From Microvirga lotononidis (GTDB lineage Bacteria; Pseudomonadota; Alphaproteobacteria; Rhizobiales; Beijerinckiaceae): 64,000 bases of DNA. Under the pieces are notes generated by a model. That model was given only the letters and a program-made list of their open reading frames with translations. It did not search any database and was not told the origin of the DNA. This document shows positions 34,424 through 42,300 of this stretch, piece by piece. The stretch's first letter is position 1, and every line of letters begins with the position of its first letter. A program made the position numbers and the translations under genes. The DNA is taken from NCBI RefSeq assembly GCF_034627025.1, contig NZ_CP141048.1, forward strand, positions 3,360,001-3,424,000. The letters are read 5' to 3'.

Positions 34424-34524
34424 GTGTCATCCCCGGCGCACGCAGTGCGGGAAGGGGATCCACGATCAAGCGCTGCGCGGGTGGATTCCCTTCCCGCGGC
34501 TGACGCTCCGGCCGGGAATGACAC
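34424..34524. repeat. Nested inverted repeat (cruciform family 3)
   Basis: Outer arms GTGTCATCCCCGGC / GCCGGGAATGACAC pair with one mismatch, and inner arms GCGGGAAGGGGATCCAC / GTGGATTCCCTTCCCGC pair almost perfectly. A degenerate relative lies at 43270-43365. Confidence 0.8.
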
Positions 34525-34546
34525 TCACCCAAATAGAGGAACGACC

Positions 34547-34879
34547 ATGCCCAACAGACGACGGGGCGAGGTGGCGCTGCAGCTCGGCGAGACGCGCTAT
34601 ACCCTGTGCCTCACGCTCGGCGCGCTCGCGGAGCTCGAGGAGGCTTTCGGCGTGCAGGATCTCACGGCGCTCGGTGAGCGGTTCGGGTCGGGCCGCCTGT
34701 CGAGCCGCGATCTCCTCGCGCTGCTCGGCGCCGCCCTGCGTGGCGGCGGACAGGCGTTGAGCGACGCGGAGGTGGCAAAGCTGCCGCTCCACGACGGCAT
34801 CGAGCCGGTGGCCGCGGCCCTTGCCGATCTTCTCGTCGCCACCTTCGGCGGAGGCGATGCATCGCCAAACCCTCGTTAG
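34547..34879 (+). CDS. GTA gp10-type tail assembly chaperone
   Basis: A 110-aa protein at the g10 position. GEVALQLGETRYTLCLTLGALAELEEAFGV and LLALLGAALRGGGQALSDAEVAKL are characteristic of the GTA gp10 family. Such chaperones coat the tape measure before the tube forms. The ATG at 34547 follows AGAGGAA. Confidence 0.9.
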   Translation: MPNRRRGEVALQLGETRYTLCLTLGALAELEEAFGVQDLTALGERFGSGRLSSRDLLALLGAALRGGGQALSDAEVAKLPLHDGIEPVAAALADLLVATFGGGDASPNPR

Positions 34880-34926
34880 CGCATCGTTCGAAGCCGGACG
34901 GTGCGCTAACGAGGAAGGGGAGCATC

Positions 34927-35148
34927 GTGCCCGATCCGCGCAGCGCAGAATGTGAGCCTGACGCTTTCCCCTGGGACGACGTGCTGGCCCTGGGCCTCGG
35001 CATCCTGCGTTGGAGTCCGGACGCCTTCTGGCGCGCGACCCCGCGCGAATTAATAGTGGCCTGGGAAGGCTTGCATGGCAGACGGAAAACCGGCCCCGCA
35101 CTCAGCGGCGATCTCAGGCGGCTGATGGAGGCGTTTCCGGATGGGTGA
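34927..35148 (+). CDS. Phage tail assembly chaperone, rcc01693-like (GTA g10.1)
   Basis: A 73-aa protein (FPWDDVLALGLGILRWSPDAFW, then RELIVAWEG) that matches the small chaperone encoded between gp10 and the tape measure in RcGTA-type clusters. GTG start at 34927 after AAGGGGA. Its last codons contain the ATG of the first, broken tape-measure copy (8-base overlap). Confidence 0.9.
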   Translation: MPDPRSAECEPDAFPWDDVLALGLGILRWSPDAFWRATPRELIVAWEGLHGRRKTGPALSGDLRRLMEAFPDG

Positions 35149-35234
35149 CGAGGATTCCCTGGGCGATCGTGGAGAAGACAATCGATGAAGACCGCGAACG
35201 CCAGCTCACCGCGCTCATAGTTCAATTCCAATAA
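35141..35234 (+). pseudogene. Tape-measure start, copy 1 (broken)
   Basis: The ATG at 35141 overlaps the g10.1 stop, the normal GTA arrangement, but the frame stops after 15 codons (MGDEDSLGDRGEDNR). In a second frame the next bases read VEKTIDEDRERQLTALI, which matches AIDEDRARQLTTLI of the intact tape measure, so a frameshift separates start and body. Similarity ends at 35215 where the antisense lipoprotein begins. Confidence 0.65.
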
Positions 35235-35620
35235 TAGGGTTGGACTGCAATGGTCTTGGGGCCACGCTTGTGTACGATATCAGTGCTCCCGATGAAAGTT
35301 GCTCCTTTCGACTCTGCGCAAAGGATATAAAGTTTACGGTATCGTTCAGTTGCAATGATGCCGATCTTGATCGGTGCAACTTCTTTCGCAACCTCGTATT
35401 CGCAAGTCTTGTCTACTCGTTTCCATTCAGCCTCTTTCAGCGATCCTGTTTCAAAGAGAAGCTGAGGTCTTTCTCCCTTGTCGGCACATCCCATAGACGC
35501 CGACAACATCAGAGCTATTGTTGAAGATCGTAAAACGCCTTCAAACCCCAAAGACCAACCCGCCGTAAGTCCGAACGATGAGAAAGAGAAAGATCGCGCC
35601 CGCCAGCTGAATACTCTCAT
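35222..35620 (-). CDS. Small lipoprotein, copy 1, antisense within the tape-measure region
   Basis: A minus-strand frame of about 132 aa ending in a lipoprotein-like body: ALMLSASMGC (lipobox-like), then WKRVDKTCEYEVAKEVAP and YRKLYILCAESKGATF. Small proteobacterial and phage lipoproteins share this layout of C-x-YE, then C and KG. No ATG sits at a normal signal-peptide distance; the nearest upstream ones are an internal ATG in LMLSA and an ATG at 35620 that lies in antisense of tape-measure copy 2. A TTG at the start of LGFEGVLRSS is another option. The base composition is more AT-rich than its neighbours. It may be functional or a remnant. Confidence 0.55.
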   Translation of the reverse strand: MRVFSWRARSFSFSSFGLTAGWSLGFEGVLRSSTIALMLSASMGCADKGERPQLLFETGSLKEAEWKRVDKTCEYEVAKEVAPIKIGIIATERYRKLYILCAESKGATFIGSTDIVHKRGPKTIAVQPYYWN

Positions 35621-35771
35621 CGGCCTCTCCGAAAAGTTCGGCGACTCCCTGTCCAATGTTTTCGCCAAGGATATTGCGGAAGGCATCAAATCTGATGTCT
35701 CTCATGTGATCAGGATAGTGTTTCTAACTTGCTTTGCCCTCAATGCTCTTCAACGTATTTTACTCCTTTGA
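35525..35771 (+). pseudogene. Tape-measure N-terminal fragment, copy 2
   Basis: The segment translates as KDRARQLNTLIGLSEKFGDS followed by LSNVFAKDIAEG, nearly identical to the intact copy at 36020-36130 (about 92% at the DNA level over 67 bases). The position that is the GTG start in copy 3 is GTT here, and no ribosome site is left. The frame leaves the tape-measure homology after SDVSHVIR and runs antisense through the end of lipoprotein 2. Confidence 0.7.
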
Positions 35772-36060
35772 GATCAAGGCACATCACGTAGACACGTAGC
35801 CAGGGATAATAAGCGTATCCGGGTTTGACGGACGCAGTTGCCTTCTCAGCTTCGTATGAACACTCCCTTTTGGCTTGCTTGAGTTCTGCGTCGGAGAGTT
35901 TCGAAATGTAAACCGGCTCAGGCCGCTTCGACGTTGTGCAGCCAGCCGCCACGCACCCTAGAAGGAGAGCAGTCGTGAAGGATCCTCTTAATCCAGAGAA
36001 AATGACCCCTGCCGAGAAGGCAATCGATGAAGACCGCGCCCGCCAGCTGACTACCCTCAT
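35740..36060 (-). CDS. Small lipoprotein, copy 2, antisense within the tape-measure region
   Basis: A paralogue of the lipoprotein at 35222: FTTALLLGCVAAGC (lipobox AAGC), then YISKLSDAELKQAKRECSYE and LRVYVMCLDLKGVKYVEEH. Both copies share the spacing of C-x-YE to C-x-x-x-KG. The only in-frame ATG upstream is at 36060, inside antisense of tape-measure copy 3, giving a long 40-residue signal region (MRVVSWRARSSS...); the equivalent MRVFSWRARSFS occurs in copy 1. The true start is uncertain. Confidence 0.55.
   Translation of the reverse strand: MRVVSWRARSSSIAFSAGVIFSGLRGSFTTALLLGCVAAGCTTSKRPEPVYISKLSDAELKQAKRECSYEAEKATASVKPGYAYYPWLRVYVMCLDLKGVKYVEEH
35962..35977 (+). promoter_or_regulatory. 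Ribosome binding site for the intact tape-measure copy
   Basis: AAGGAGAG at 35962-35969 lies 5 bases before the GTG at 35975. The same bases, read in reverse, encode the ALLLG part of the lipoprotein 2 signal sequence. Copy 2 has lost both the site and the GTG. Confidence 0.65.
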
Positions 36061-36658
36061 TGGCCTCTCCGAAAAGTTCGGCGACTCCCTATCCAATGCT
36101 TTCGCCAAGAACATCGCGGAAGGCAAGAAATTTGATAACGTTATAAAGTCAGTTCGCCAGTCTCTTGTGGAAAGCGGGCTGCGCCTGGGCTTGGCACCCC
36201 TGCAGCTGGCTCTGAGCCAAAGCATCAAGGGCATGATGGCGGGGTCCCTGCAGGGATCGCTGCCGCTCGATGGCGGCGGCCTGCTAGACGGGGTCGTCAA
36301 GGGGCTGGGTTCGGCCCTCGGCTCCCTGTTCGGCGGGGGAGGGGCCGCTTTTGCGAAGGGCGGTGCGTTCTCGCGCGGCATGGTGATGCCGTTCGCGCAG
36401 GGCGGGGTGATCGGCGCGCCGACCTATTTTCCGCTCGGGCGCGGGCTCGGCCTCATGGGAGAGCAAGGCGCCGAGGCCGTGATGCCGCTGGCGCGCGGGC
36501 CGGACGGACGCCTCGGCGTGCGCGGCGCCGGAGGAGGGCGGCCGCTCTCGGTGACGGTGAACGTTTCGACGCCCGATGCGGAGAGCTTCCGCCGCTCCGA
36601 GGCGCAGGTTTCCGCCGCCCTGGCCCGGGCGGTCGCGCGCGGTCAGCGCGGAATGTAG
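35975..36658 (+). CDS. Phage tail tape measure protein (GTA g11)
   Basis: A 227-aa short tape measure, similar in size to the RcGTA protein, setting tail length and ejected during DNA delivery. It starts EDRARQLTTLIGLSEKFGDS, has a central hydrophobic Gly-rich stretch (GLLDGVVKGLGSALGSLFGG) and ends with GEQGAEAVMPLARGPDGRLGVRG and LSVTVNVSTPDAESFRRSEAQV, the typical GTA tape-measure C-terminus. The GTG at 35975 with its AAGGAGAG site decides the start. It is the third and only complete copy of this start region. Confidence 0.85.
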   Translation: MKDPLNPEKMTPAEKAIDEDRARQLTTLIGLSEKFGDSLSNAFAKNIAEGKKFDNVIKSVRQSLVESGLRLGLAPLQLALSQSIKGMMAGSLQGSLPLDGGGLLDGVVKGLGSALGSLFGGGGAAFAKGGAFSRGMVMPFAQGGVIGAPTYFPLGRGLGLMGEQGAEAVMPLARGPDGRLGVRGAGGGRPLSVTVNVSTPDAESFRRSEAQVSAALARAVARGQRGM

Positions 36659-36665
36659 TTCTTGT

Positions 36666-36911
36666 TCAGCCGCCCGCGCCGTCGAGCATCGCCATGATCT
36701 CGTCCTTGAGCTGCAGGCGGCGGCGCTTGAGGTCTTCCTCGGCCTCCTCGGTCCTGGGCTCCACCCGGGTCTCGATCCGGTGGATGGTGCGGTTCAGCTC
36801 GTCGTATTCGTCATAGAGCCGCGCGAAGTGGTTGTTGCTCGTCTTGAGCTGATGGATCCGGTCGCGCTTGTCCGGGAAATCGTCCGCGAGGTCGTTGGGA
36901 GCGTTGCTCAT
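36666..36911 (-). CDS. YdcH family protein (DUF465)
   Basis: An 81-aa DUF465 protein: a charged helical hairpin (HQLKTSNNHFARLYDEYDEL...RIETRVEPRTEEAEEDLKRR) ending MAMLDGAGG. The family is widespread and of unknown role. It lies antisense between the tape measure and g12, with its stop 7 bases from the tape-measure stop. Confidence 0.88.
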   Translation of the reverse strand: MSNAPNDLADDFPDKRDRIHQLKTSNNHFARLYDEYDELNRTIHRIETRVEPRTEEAEEDLKRRRLQLKDEIMAMLDGAGG

Positions 36912-36996
36912 CGCCTGCCACCTCCTTGTCGTTCGGGCTTCGCGACATCAACGCCACCCCGGCTTTTTTCGTTTCATCTTTCATCAGGGAGGGATC

Positions 36997-37635
36997 ATGC
37001 CCTCGGATTTCCACGAGGTCCGCTTTCCGCTCGACGTCAGCCTCGGCAGACGGGGCGGGCCGGTGCGGCGGACCGATATCGTCACGCTCTCGTCCGGCCG
37101 CGAGCACCGCAACAGCCGCTGGGCCGGGTCCCGGCGCCGCTACGATGCTGGCCTCGGCGTCCGGACCCTGGACGCGCTACACACGGTGATCGCCTTCTTT
37201 GAGGAGCGGCGCGGCCGTCTCTACGGCTTCCGTTTCCGCGACCGGACCGACTGGCGCTCCGGCTCGCCGTCGACCGAACCGACGCCGCTCGATCAGCGCA
37301 TCGGCACCGGCGACGGACAAACGTCGAGCTTTCCGCTAATGAAGGCCTACGGCTCGTCCTTCGCGCCCTACAGCCGCCCCATCGCCAAGCCGGTGGGCGG
37401 AACGGTGCGGGTGGCGGTGAACGGGATCGAGCGGAGCGCCGGCACGGGCTTCAACTGCGATCCCACGACGGGAATCGTGACTTTCACGGCCGCGCCGCCC
37501 GCCGGCGCCATCATCACGGCGGGGTTTGCCTTCGACGTGCCGGTGCGCTTCGACACAGACGAGCTCGACATCGACCTCTCCACCTTCGACGCCGGCGGCA
37601 TCCCGCAGATCCCGCTGATCGAAATTGTGCCCTGA
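36997..37635 (+). CDS. DUF2460 / distal tail protein (GTA g12)
   Basis: A 212-aa baseplate protein of the TIGR02217/DUF2460 family (FHEVRFPLDVSLGRRGGPVRRTDIVTLSSGREHRNSRW, FFEERRGRLYGFRFRDRTDW, ending STFDAGGIPQIPLIEI). It forms the ring at the end of the tail tube. The ATG at 36997 follows GGGAGGGA; the longer frame upstream is antisense of the YdcH gene. Confidence 0.95.
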   Translation: MPSDFHEVRFPLDVSLGRRGGPVRRTDIVTLSSGREHRNSRWAGSRRRYDAGLGVRTLDALHTVIAFFEERRGRLYGFRFRDRTDWRSGSPSTEPTPLDQRIGTGDGQTSSFPLMKAYGSSFAPYSRPIAKPVGGTVRVAVNGIERSAGTGFNCDPTTGIVTFTAAPPAGAIITAGFAFDVPVRFDTDELDIDLSTFDAGGIPQIPLIEIVP

Positions 37636-37675
37636 CGATACGCCGCCATCATCCCAGCCCGGAATGACACCCTCC

Positions 37676-37767
37676 ACGCCATCACCGGCCTTGTGCCGGC
37701 GACCTCGATCCGAATTGCGCTGAGCCATGCAGCATCGGGATGGCCGGGACGGGCCCGGCCATGACGT
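37676..37767 (+). repeat. GTA cloverleaf repeat R6
   Basis: Left arm CACCGGC-CTTGT-GCCGGC, ATCGGGAT before the right arm, right hairpin GGCCGGG-ACG-GGCCCGGCC, end ATGACGT. Orientation as R1. Confidence 0.8.
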
Positions 37768-37807
37768 CGTGCGTCCTCCCAACCTCCGCATCCACGAATC
37801 GAAATTC

Positions 37808-38698
37808 ATGCGCACCATTCCTGAAAACCTCGCCGCCCATATGGCCGCCGGGGCGACGACGCTCTGCCATTGCTGGAAGCTCATCCGGCGCGACGGAACG
37901 ACGCTCGGCTTCACCGATCACGACCGCGATCTCTTCTTCGGCAGCACCCTCTATGCGGCGCGAACAGGCTTGGAGGCCGCGGAGGTCACGGCCGAACTCG
38001 GCTTCGCCGTCGGCGGCGGCGAGGTGTCGGGCGCGCTCGTGTCCGCGGGCCTCACCGAGGACGACATCGCGTCCGGGCGCTACGACGACGCCAGCGTCGA
38101 AACCTGGCTCGTCAACTGGAACCGGGTGGAGGAGCGCCTGCTCCTCGATATCGGCTCCATCGGCGAAATCCGGCGCGCCGACGGCGGTTTCATCGCCGAG
38201 GTGAGGGGGCTCATGCATCGGTTCGACGAGGAGCGCGGCCGCCTGTTCCGTGCCACGTGCTCGGCGGATCTCGGCGACGCGCGATGCGGCATCAATCTCG
38301 CTTCGTCCACCTACGGCCAGGTCGGCACCGTCACGGCAACGGACGGAGCCCTGACCCTCGCGGCCTCGGGCGTCGGCTTTTCGGACGGCTGGTGCACGGC
38401 CGGCCAACTCACCTGGGTCAGCGGCGCCAATGCCGGCCTGTCGGTGGAGATCAAGGTGCACCGCGCGATCGGCGGCACGGACGAGTTCGACCTCTGGCAG
38501 CGCGCGCCGCAGACCATCAGCGTCGGCGACACGTTCCGCGTCACGGCCGGTTGCGACAAGACCCATGCCACCTGCCGGTCGAAGTTCAAGAACGCCGTCA
38601 ACTTCCGCGGCTTTCCGCACATGCCCGGCAACGACTTCATCATCCGCATGCCGCAGCAGGGGGAGCCCGGCCTGGACGGCGGGAGCTTCTTCCGGTGA
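37808..38698 (+). CDS. DUF2163 / phage BR0599 family baseplate hub protein (GTA g13)
   Basis: A 296-aa hub protein: NLAAHMAAGATTLCHCWKLIRRDGTTLGFTDHDRDL, then LVNWNRVEERLLLDIGSIGEI, are family hallmarks. Four late cysteines in C-x8-C (TCSADLGDARCG) and C-x6-C (GCDKTHATCRS) fit metal or iron-sulfur binding, which I recall being reported for the RcGTA hub. ATG at 37808; the longer frame crosses repeat R6. Confidence 0.95.
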   Translation: MRTIPENLAAHMAAGATTLCHCWKLIRRDGTTLGFTDHDRDLFFGSTLYAARTGLEAAEVTAELGFAVGGGEVSGALVSAGLTEDDIASGRYDDASVETWLVNWNRVEERLLLDIGSIGEIRRADGGFIAEVRGLMHRFDEERGRLFRATCSADLGDARCGINLASSTYGQVGTVTATDGALTLAASGVGFSDGWCTAGQLTWVSGANAGLSVEIKVHRAIGGTDEFDLWQRAPQTISVGDTFRVTAGCDKTHATCRSKFKNAVNFRGFPHMPGNDFIIRMPQQGEPGLDGGSFFR

Positions 38699-38765
38699 GA
38701 GCCGCAGGTCGCGGCGATCTCAAGGCGGCCTCGTCCCAAGACGTTGTTTGTAGAAGCCATCCCCC

Positions 38766-38858
38766 ACGTCATGGCCGGGCTCGTCCCGGCCATCCCGATT
38801 GTGTGAAGCGCCGCGCCTCACCGGATCGGGATCACCGGCATAAGGCCGGTGATGACGT
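38766..38858 (-). repeat. GTA cloverleaf repeat R7
   Basis: The best-preserved copy: closing ACGTCAT / ATGACGT, hairpin GGCCGGG-CTCGT-CCCGGCC, central stem ATCCCGAT / ATCGGGAT around a 25-base loop with TGAAGCGCCGCGCC, hairpin CACCGGC-ATAA-GGCCGGTG. Orientation as R3. Confidence 0.92.
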
Positions 38859-38914
38859 CGAGGGTTGGGTTTCGGCCGAATCTCAGAATGACGGTCTCTC
38901 GTTTGCAAGCGATC

Positions 38915-39349
38915 ATGAACATGACCCAACCCAACCTCATCCTCGCCGAGGCCCGGTCCTGGATCGGTACGCCTTACAGGCACCAGGCCTCGCTCAAGGG
39001 CGTCGGCTGCGATTGCCTCGGGCTTTTGCGCGGAGTTTGGCGCGGCGTCATGGGCCGGGAGCCCGAGCTGCCGCCGCCTTACTCGCCCGATTGGGCGGAA
39101 GCCGGTGCCGATACGCTCGTGGCCGCGGCGCGAAGATACCTCGTCGAGATCGCATGCGACGAGTTCGCGGCGGGCGACGTGCTGCTGTTCCGCTGGCGCC
39201 CGACCATGCCGGCCAAACATTGCGCGATCGCGACCTCGTCCGACGCCATGATCCACGCCCATGACGGCGCATCGGTGGCCGAGGTCGCATTCCATCCCTG
39301 GTGGCGGCGCCATCTGGCCTACGCCTTTCGCTTTCCGGACGCACATTGA
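38915..39349 (+). CDS. NlpC/P60 family cell-wall peptidase (GTA g14)
   Basis: A 144-aa peptidase that helps the particle breach the cell wall. The catalytic Cys is in VGCDCLGLLRGVW, the His in AKHCAIATS and the third residue probably in MIHAHDG. ILAEARSWIGTPYRHQASLKGVGCDC is the usual opening of this TIGR02219 group. The start is either ATG 38915 or 38921; neither has a strong ribosome site. Its stop overlaps the g15 start (TGATG). Confidence 0.93.
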   Translation: MNMTQPNLILAEARSWIGTPYRHQASLKGVGCDCLGLLRGVWRGVMGREPELPPPYSPDWAEAGADTLVAAARRYLVEIACDEFAAGDVLLFRWRPTMPAKHCAIATSSDAMIHAHDGASVAEVAFHPWWRRHLAYAFRFPDAH

Positions 39350-42300
39350 TGGCAACAATCGTTCTTCAAACCGTCGGCGCCGCAGTGGGCGGCATGATCG
39401 CCGGCCCCATCGGCGCCATGGCCGGTCGCGCGCTCGGCGGCCTTGCCGGGGCGGCCATCGACAATGCGTTGTTCAGTGGCGACAACACCAAATACGTGGA
39501 GGGACCACGCCTCAAGGACATCGACGGCCTGACCTCCACGGAAGGCGCACCGATCCCGCGCGTCTACGGCCGCGCACGCATCGGCGGCCAGCTCATCTGG
39601 GCGACGCGGCTCGAGGAAATAGCGAATGCCGACCGGTCGAGTCAGGGCGGCAAGGGCATGGGCGGGCCGAAGACCGTCACCACCACCTATTCCTATTTCG
39701 CCAATCTCGCGGTCGGGTTGTGCGAAGGACGCATCGCCTTCATCCGCCGCGTCTGGGCCGATGGGCGCGAACTCGATCTCAGCACCATCACCATGCGCGT
39801 GCACACGGGCAGCGAGACACAGAGCGCCGACCCGCTGATCGTCGCGAAGGAGGGGGCGCAGAACGCGCCCGCCTATCGCGGCTTGGCCTATGTGGTGTTC
39901 GAGCGCCTCCCGCTCGCGGATTTCGGCAACCGGGTGCCGCAATTCTCTTTCGAGGTGGTTCGTCCCGTCGACGGGCTCAACCGCATGATCCGGGCCGTCT
40001 GCCTCATTCCCGGCGCAAGCGAGTTCGGCTACGACACGCTGCCCGCGACGCAGGTGCTCGATCTCGGCAAGACGCGGCCTGAGAATCGGCACCAGATGCA
40101 GCGCGACACCGACGTGGCGGCATCCCTCGATGCCCTGCAGGCTCTCTGCCCGAACCTCAAGCGCGTGTCGCTGGTGGTGAGCTGGTTCGGCGACGACCTG
40201 CGCGCCGGGTCCTGCCTCATCGAGCCGCGCGTGGACGTGAAGACCAAGGTCAATGACGGGGCCGCCTGGTCCGTGGCGGGCTTGACACGCGCGGATGCGA
40301 AGGCGGTGTCGCTCGTGGACGGATCACCGGCCTATGGCGGCACGCCCTCGGACGAAACCGTGAAGCGGCTGATCCGGAACCTGAAGGCGCGCGGGCTCGA
40401 CGTGGTGCTCTATCCCTTCGTGATGATGGACGTGCACGCCGGCAATGATCTTCCCGACCCTTACGGCGGCACGGGCCAGCCGGCTTATCCCTGGCGCGGG
40501 CGCATCACCTGCCATCCGGCGCCAGGCCGGAGCGGCTCGCCCGATGGAACGGCCGCGGCGGCCGCGCAGGTCGAGCAATGGTTCACGCATTCATCCGGCT
40601 TCAACCAAATGGTCCTGCACTATGCCGAGCTCGCCGAGCAGGCGGGCGGCGTTCACGGCTTCATTCTGGGGAGCGAGCTCGTCGGCCTGACCCGCGTGCG
40701 CTCGTCATCCGGCGTCTATCCGGCCGTCACGCGCCTCAAGGCGCTCGCGGGCGAAATCCGCGACATCCTGCGCGCCTCCACGAAGATCGTCTATGCGGCG
40801 GACTGGACGGAATACGGCGCCCATGTGCTCGACGGCGGCGGCGAGGTGCGCTTTCCGCTCGATCCATTGTTCGCCAGCAACGACATCGATGCGGTCGGGA
40901 TCGACTATTACCCGCCGATCTCGGACTGGCGCGACGGCCCCAACCATGCGGACCTGTCCGCCGCCCGCAACGTCTACGACGTGGATTACCTGCGTGCGCG
41001 GCTGGGAAGCGGCGAGGCCTTCGACTGGTACTATGCCAACGCGTCCGAGCGGGCCGCGCAGACGCGCCGCCCCATTACCGACGGGGCTTACGGAAAGCCG
41101 TGGATCTTCCGGGCGAAGGATCTCGTGTCCTGGTGGTCGAACCGGCACGTGGAGCGCGTGAACGGCGTCGAGATCGACGCGACATCCTGGTTGCCGCAAT
41201 CGAAACCGATCTGGCTCACCGAGATCGGCGTTCCGGCCGTGGACAAGGGGCCGAACGGTCCGAACGTATTTCCGGATCCCAAGTCCTCGGAATCCGCCTA
41301 TCCGCCGTTCTCGCGCGGCGTGCGCGACGACCTGGTTCAGGCGCGCACGCTCGAGGCGATCCTGTCGCGGTTCGATCCGGCCCAGAGAGGTTTCCTCGCG
41401 GAGTACAACCCGGCATCGCCGTCCTATAACGGGCGCATGGTGGACCCGGACAGCGTTTTCGTCTGGGCTTGGGACGCGCGTCCCTATCCGGCGTTCCCCG
41501 ATTTCGACAGCGTCTGGGCCGATGGTCGCAACTGGGAGACAGGGCACTGGATCACCGGTCGCATCGAGGGGGCGGCGCTCGACCGGCTGATCGCGCGGAT
41601 CCTGCGGGATTACGGCTTTGCCGATCCCGGCCCCATTCCCGTCGACGGCTTCGTGGACGGCTACGTGATCGACCGGCCCATGTCCGTGCGCGGCGCGGTG
41701 GAGCCGCTGCTGCGCCTCTTCGGCGTCGATGCGGTCGCGCGCGGCGGGAGCATCGCGTGGCAGGGGCGCGGCGGGCGTGCGGTCGTGCATCTCGCGAAGG
41801 ATGATTTCGTGCTCGGCGACAAGGAGCCGTCGCTCAAGCTCACCCGCGCGCAGGAAACCGAACTGCCCCAGCAGGTAGAGGTCGGTTTCATCGAAGTCGA
41901 TACGGATTACCGCCGGGCCACAGTGGCCTCCCGCCGGCTCTTCGGGGCGAGCCGCCGCGAGGCGAGGGCGGACAGCGCCGTCATCACCCGCCGCGCGGAG
42001 GCGCAGCGCCTCGCCGATACCTGGCTGCAGGATTTGTGGGCCGGGCGCGAAGGTGCCGAGTTCGAATTGTCGCCCCGGCGCATGGAGCTGGAGCCGGGCG
42101 ACGTGATTGCGGTGCCGACCGATGCGGGCGAGAAGCTGCATCGCATCACGCGCATCGCCGACGGCCCGACGCGGAAGATCAGCACCAGGGCCGTGGAACC
42201 TGCCGTCTTCGAGCGGCCGGGCTCGTCCGTCGAAAAGCCCGTCCGGCATCCGCCGCCCGTGCCCGGCAAGCCGGCCGCCGTGGTGCTCGATCTGCCGGTG

